This document shows, piece after piece, positions 63,725 to 64,000 of a stretch of 64,000 nt of DNA. The DNA lies in NCBI RefSeq assembly GCF_001953985.1, contig NZ_MBEI01000079.1:186001-250000 (forward strand), given 5' to 3'. Positions within the stretch are counted from its first letter, which is position 1, and each line of letters begins with the position of its first letter. The stretch comes from Mycobacterium colombiense (lineage in GTDB: Bacteria > Actinomycetota > Actinomycetes > Mycobacteriales > Mycobacteriaceae). The notes below the pieces were generated by a model. It had not been told where the DNA came from. It searched no databases and worked only from the letters and a program-made list of their open reading frames with translations. Both the position numbers and the translations under genes were made by a program.

Positions 63725-64000
63725 GTGCCGAGGCCGTCATCTGTGAGCCCGTTCGGACCCCGATCGGCCGCTACGGCGGAATGTTCAAGGCCTGCAGCGC
63801 GGTCGACCTCGGCGTCACCGCACTGAAGGGACTGCTCGAGCGGACCGGGCTGGCACCCGACGCCGTGCAGGACGTGATCCTGGGCCACTGCTACCCCAAC
63901 AGCGACGCCCCGGCGATCGGGCGCGTGGTGGCGTTGGATTCCGGTCTGCCGGTGACGGTTCCGGGCATGCAGGTCGACCGGCGTTGCGGCTCTGGCCTGC
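63721..64000 (+). CDS. Thiolase (acetyl-CoA acetyltransferase), 5' part
   Basis: Starts ATG 63721 and runs off the window after 93 codons. Seen: AVICEPVRTPIGRYGGMFKA, VDLGVTALKGLLERTGLAPD, DVILGHCYPNSDAPAIGRVV and the nucleophile Cys in VDRRCGSGL near residue 90. The C-terminal His and second Cys are outside the window. Forms a two-gene unit with fabG2, so the pair likely handles 3-ketoacyl thioester reduction and cleavage. Confidence 0.9.
   Translation, partial: MSAEAVICEPVRTPIGRYGGMFKACSAVDLGVTALKGLLERTGLAPDAVQDVILGHCYPNSDAPAIGRVVALDSGLPVTVPGMQVDRRCGSGL

Overview
The window is about 64 kb of chromosome from a slow-growing Mycobacterium. GC content is high, and PE and PPE genes and the mycobactin transporter pair irtA-irtB are present. 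A single 16S-23S-5S operon lies directly downstream of murA. The 16S has the long helix 18 of slow growers, and its variable region reads most like the M. avium complex and its neighbours. The species is not claimed. Gene order follows M. tuberculosis Rv1312 to about Rv1351 (recalled, not searched), so insertions and deletions against that backbone can be named.

Layout. 1-2.2 kb: tail of a DUF2550 protein, a PduO-type cobalamin adenosyltransferase and murA. 2.2-7.7 kb: rRNA operon with two promoters and a terminator. 7.9-12.0 kb: accessory block with a PE-PPE pair, a divergent PPE, and a membrane protein with a small regulator. 12.1-14.0 kb: alkylation repair (ogt, ada-alkA). 14.3-18.0 kb: accessory diguanylate cyclase, a LysR regulator with a divergent MFS exporter, and a lipoprotein. 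18.1-23.6 kb: HAMP adenylate cyclase, nucS, a small zinc-site protein, methylmalonyl-CoA epimerase, fadA4 and a thioredoxin-TPR protein. 23.6-30.8 kb: glgB-glgE and divergent glgP (alpha-glucan metabolism).

31.05-41.44 kb is the most unusual part. It is a five-gene co-directional array inserted between glgP and dinG: an MFS transporter/cNMP-binding/patatin fusion, three tandem DegV fatty-acid-binding proteins overlapping by 8 nt, and a 1479-residue zinc ribbon/protein kinase/AAA/TPR/class III cyclase. The cyclase could make the cAMP that the fusion senses. The patatin could release fatty acids that the DegV proteins bind. I read it as a candidate cAMP-gated lipid-signalling operon (inference).

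41.4-52.8 kb is mostly conserved housekeeping: dinG, pncB, clpS, a DUF2017 gene, a P1 peptidase, rhomboid, murI, a cAMP phosphodiesterase, rph, rdgB, a DUF3817 gene and lprD. Two Ddn-like genes are inserted before rdgB, and the mec-cysO-cysM block is missing between the P1 peptidase and rhomboid. 52.8-54.6 kb holds an HTH-LAGLIDADG protein, tRNA-Leu(UAG), a small charged protein and a DCC oxidoreductase, where M. tuberculosis has mbtK-N. 54.6-59.2 kb: IdeR-type box, irtA and irtB. 59.3-64 kb: lipid or xenobiotic catabolism genes (phosphotransferase, F420 oxidoreductase, mycofactocin-type SDR, acyl-CoA dehydrogenase) divergent from fabG2 and a thiolase cut by the window end.

Cyclic-nucleotide functions are dense here: two class III cyclases, one cNMP-sensing effector, one cAMP phosphodiesterase, plus a separate GGDEF protein.
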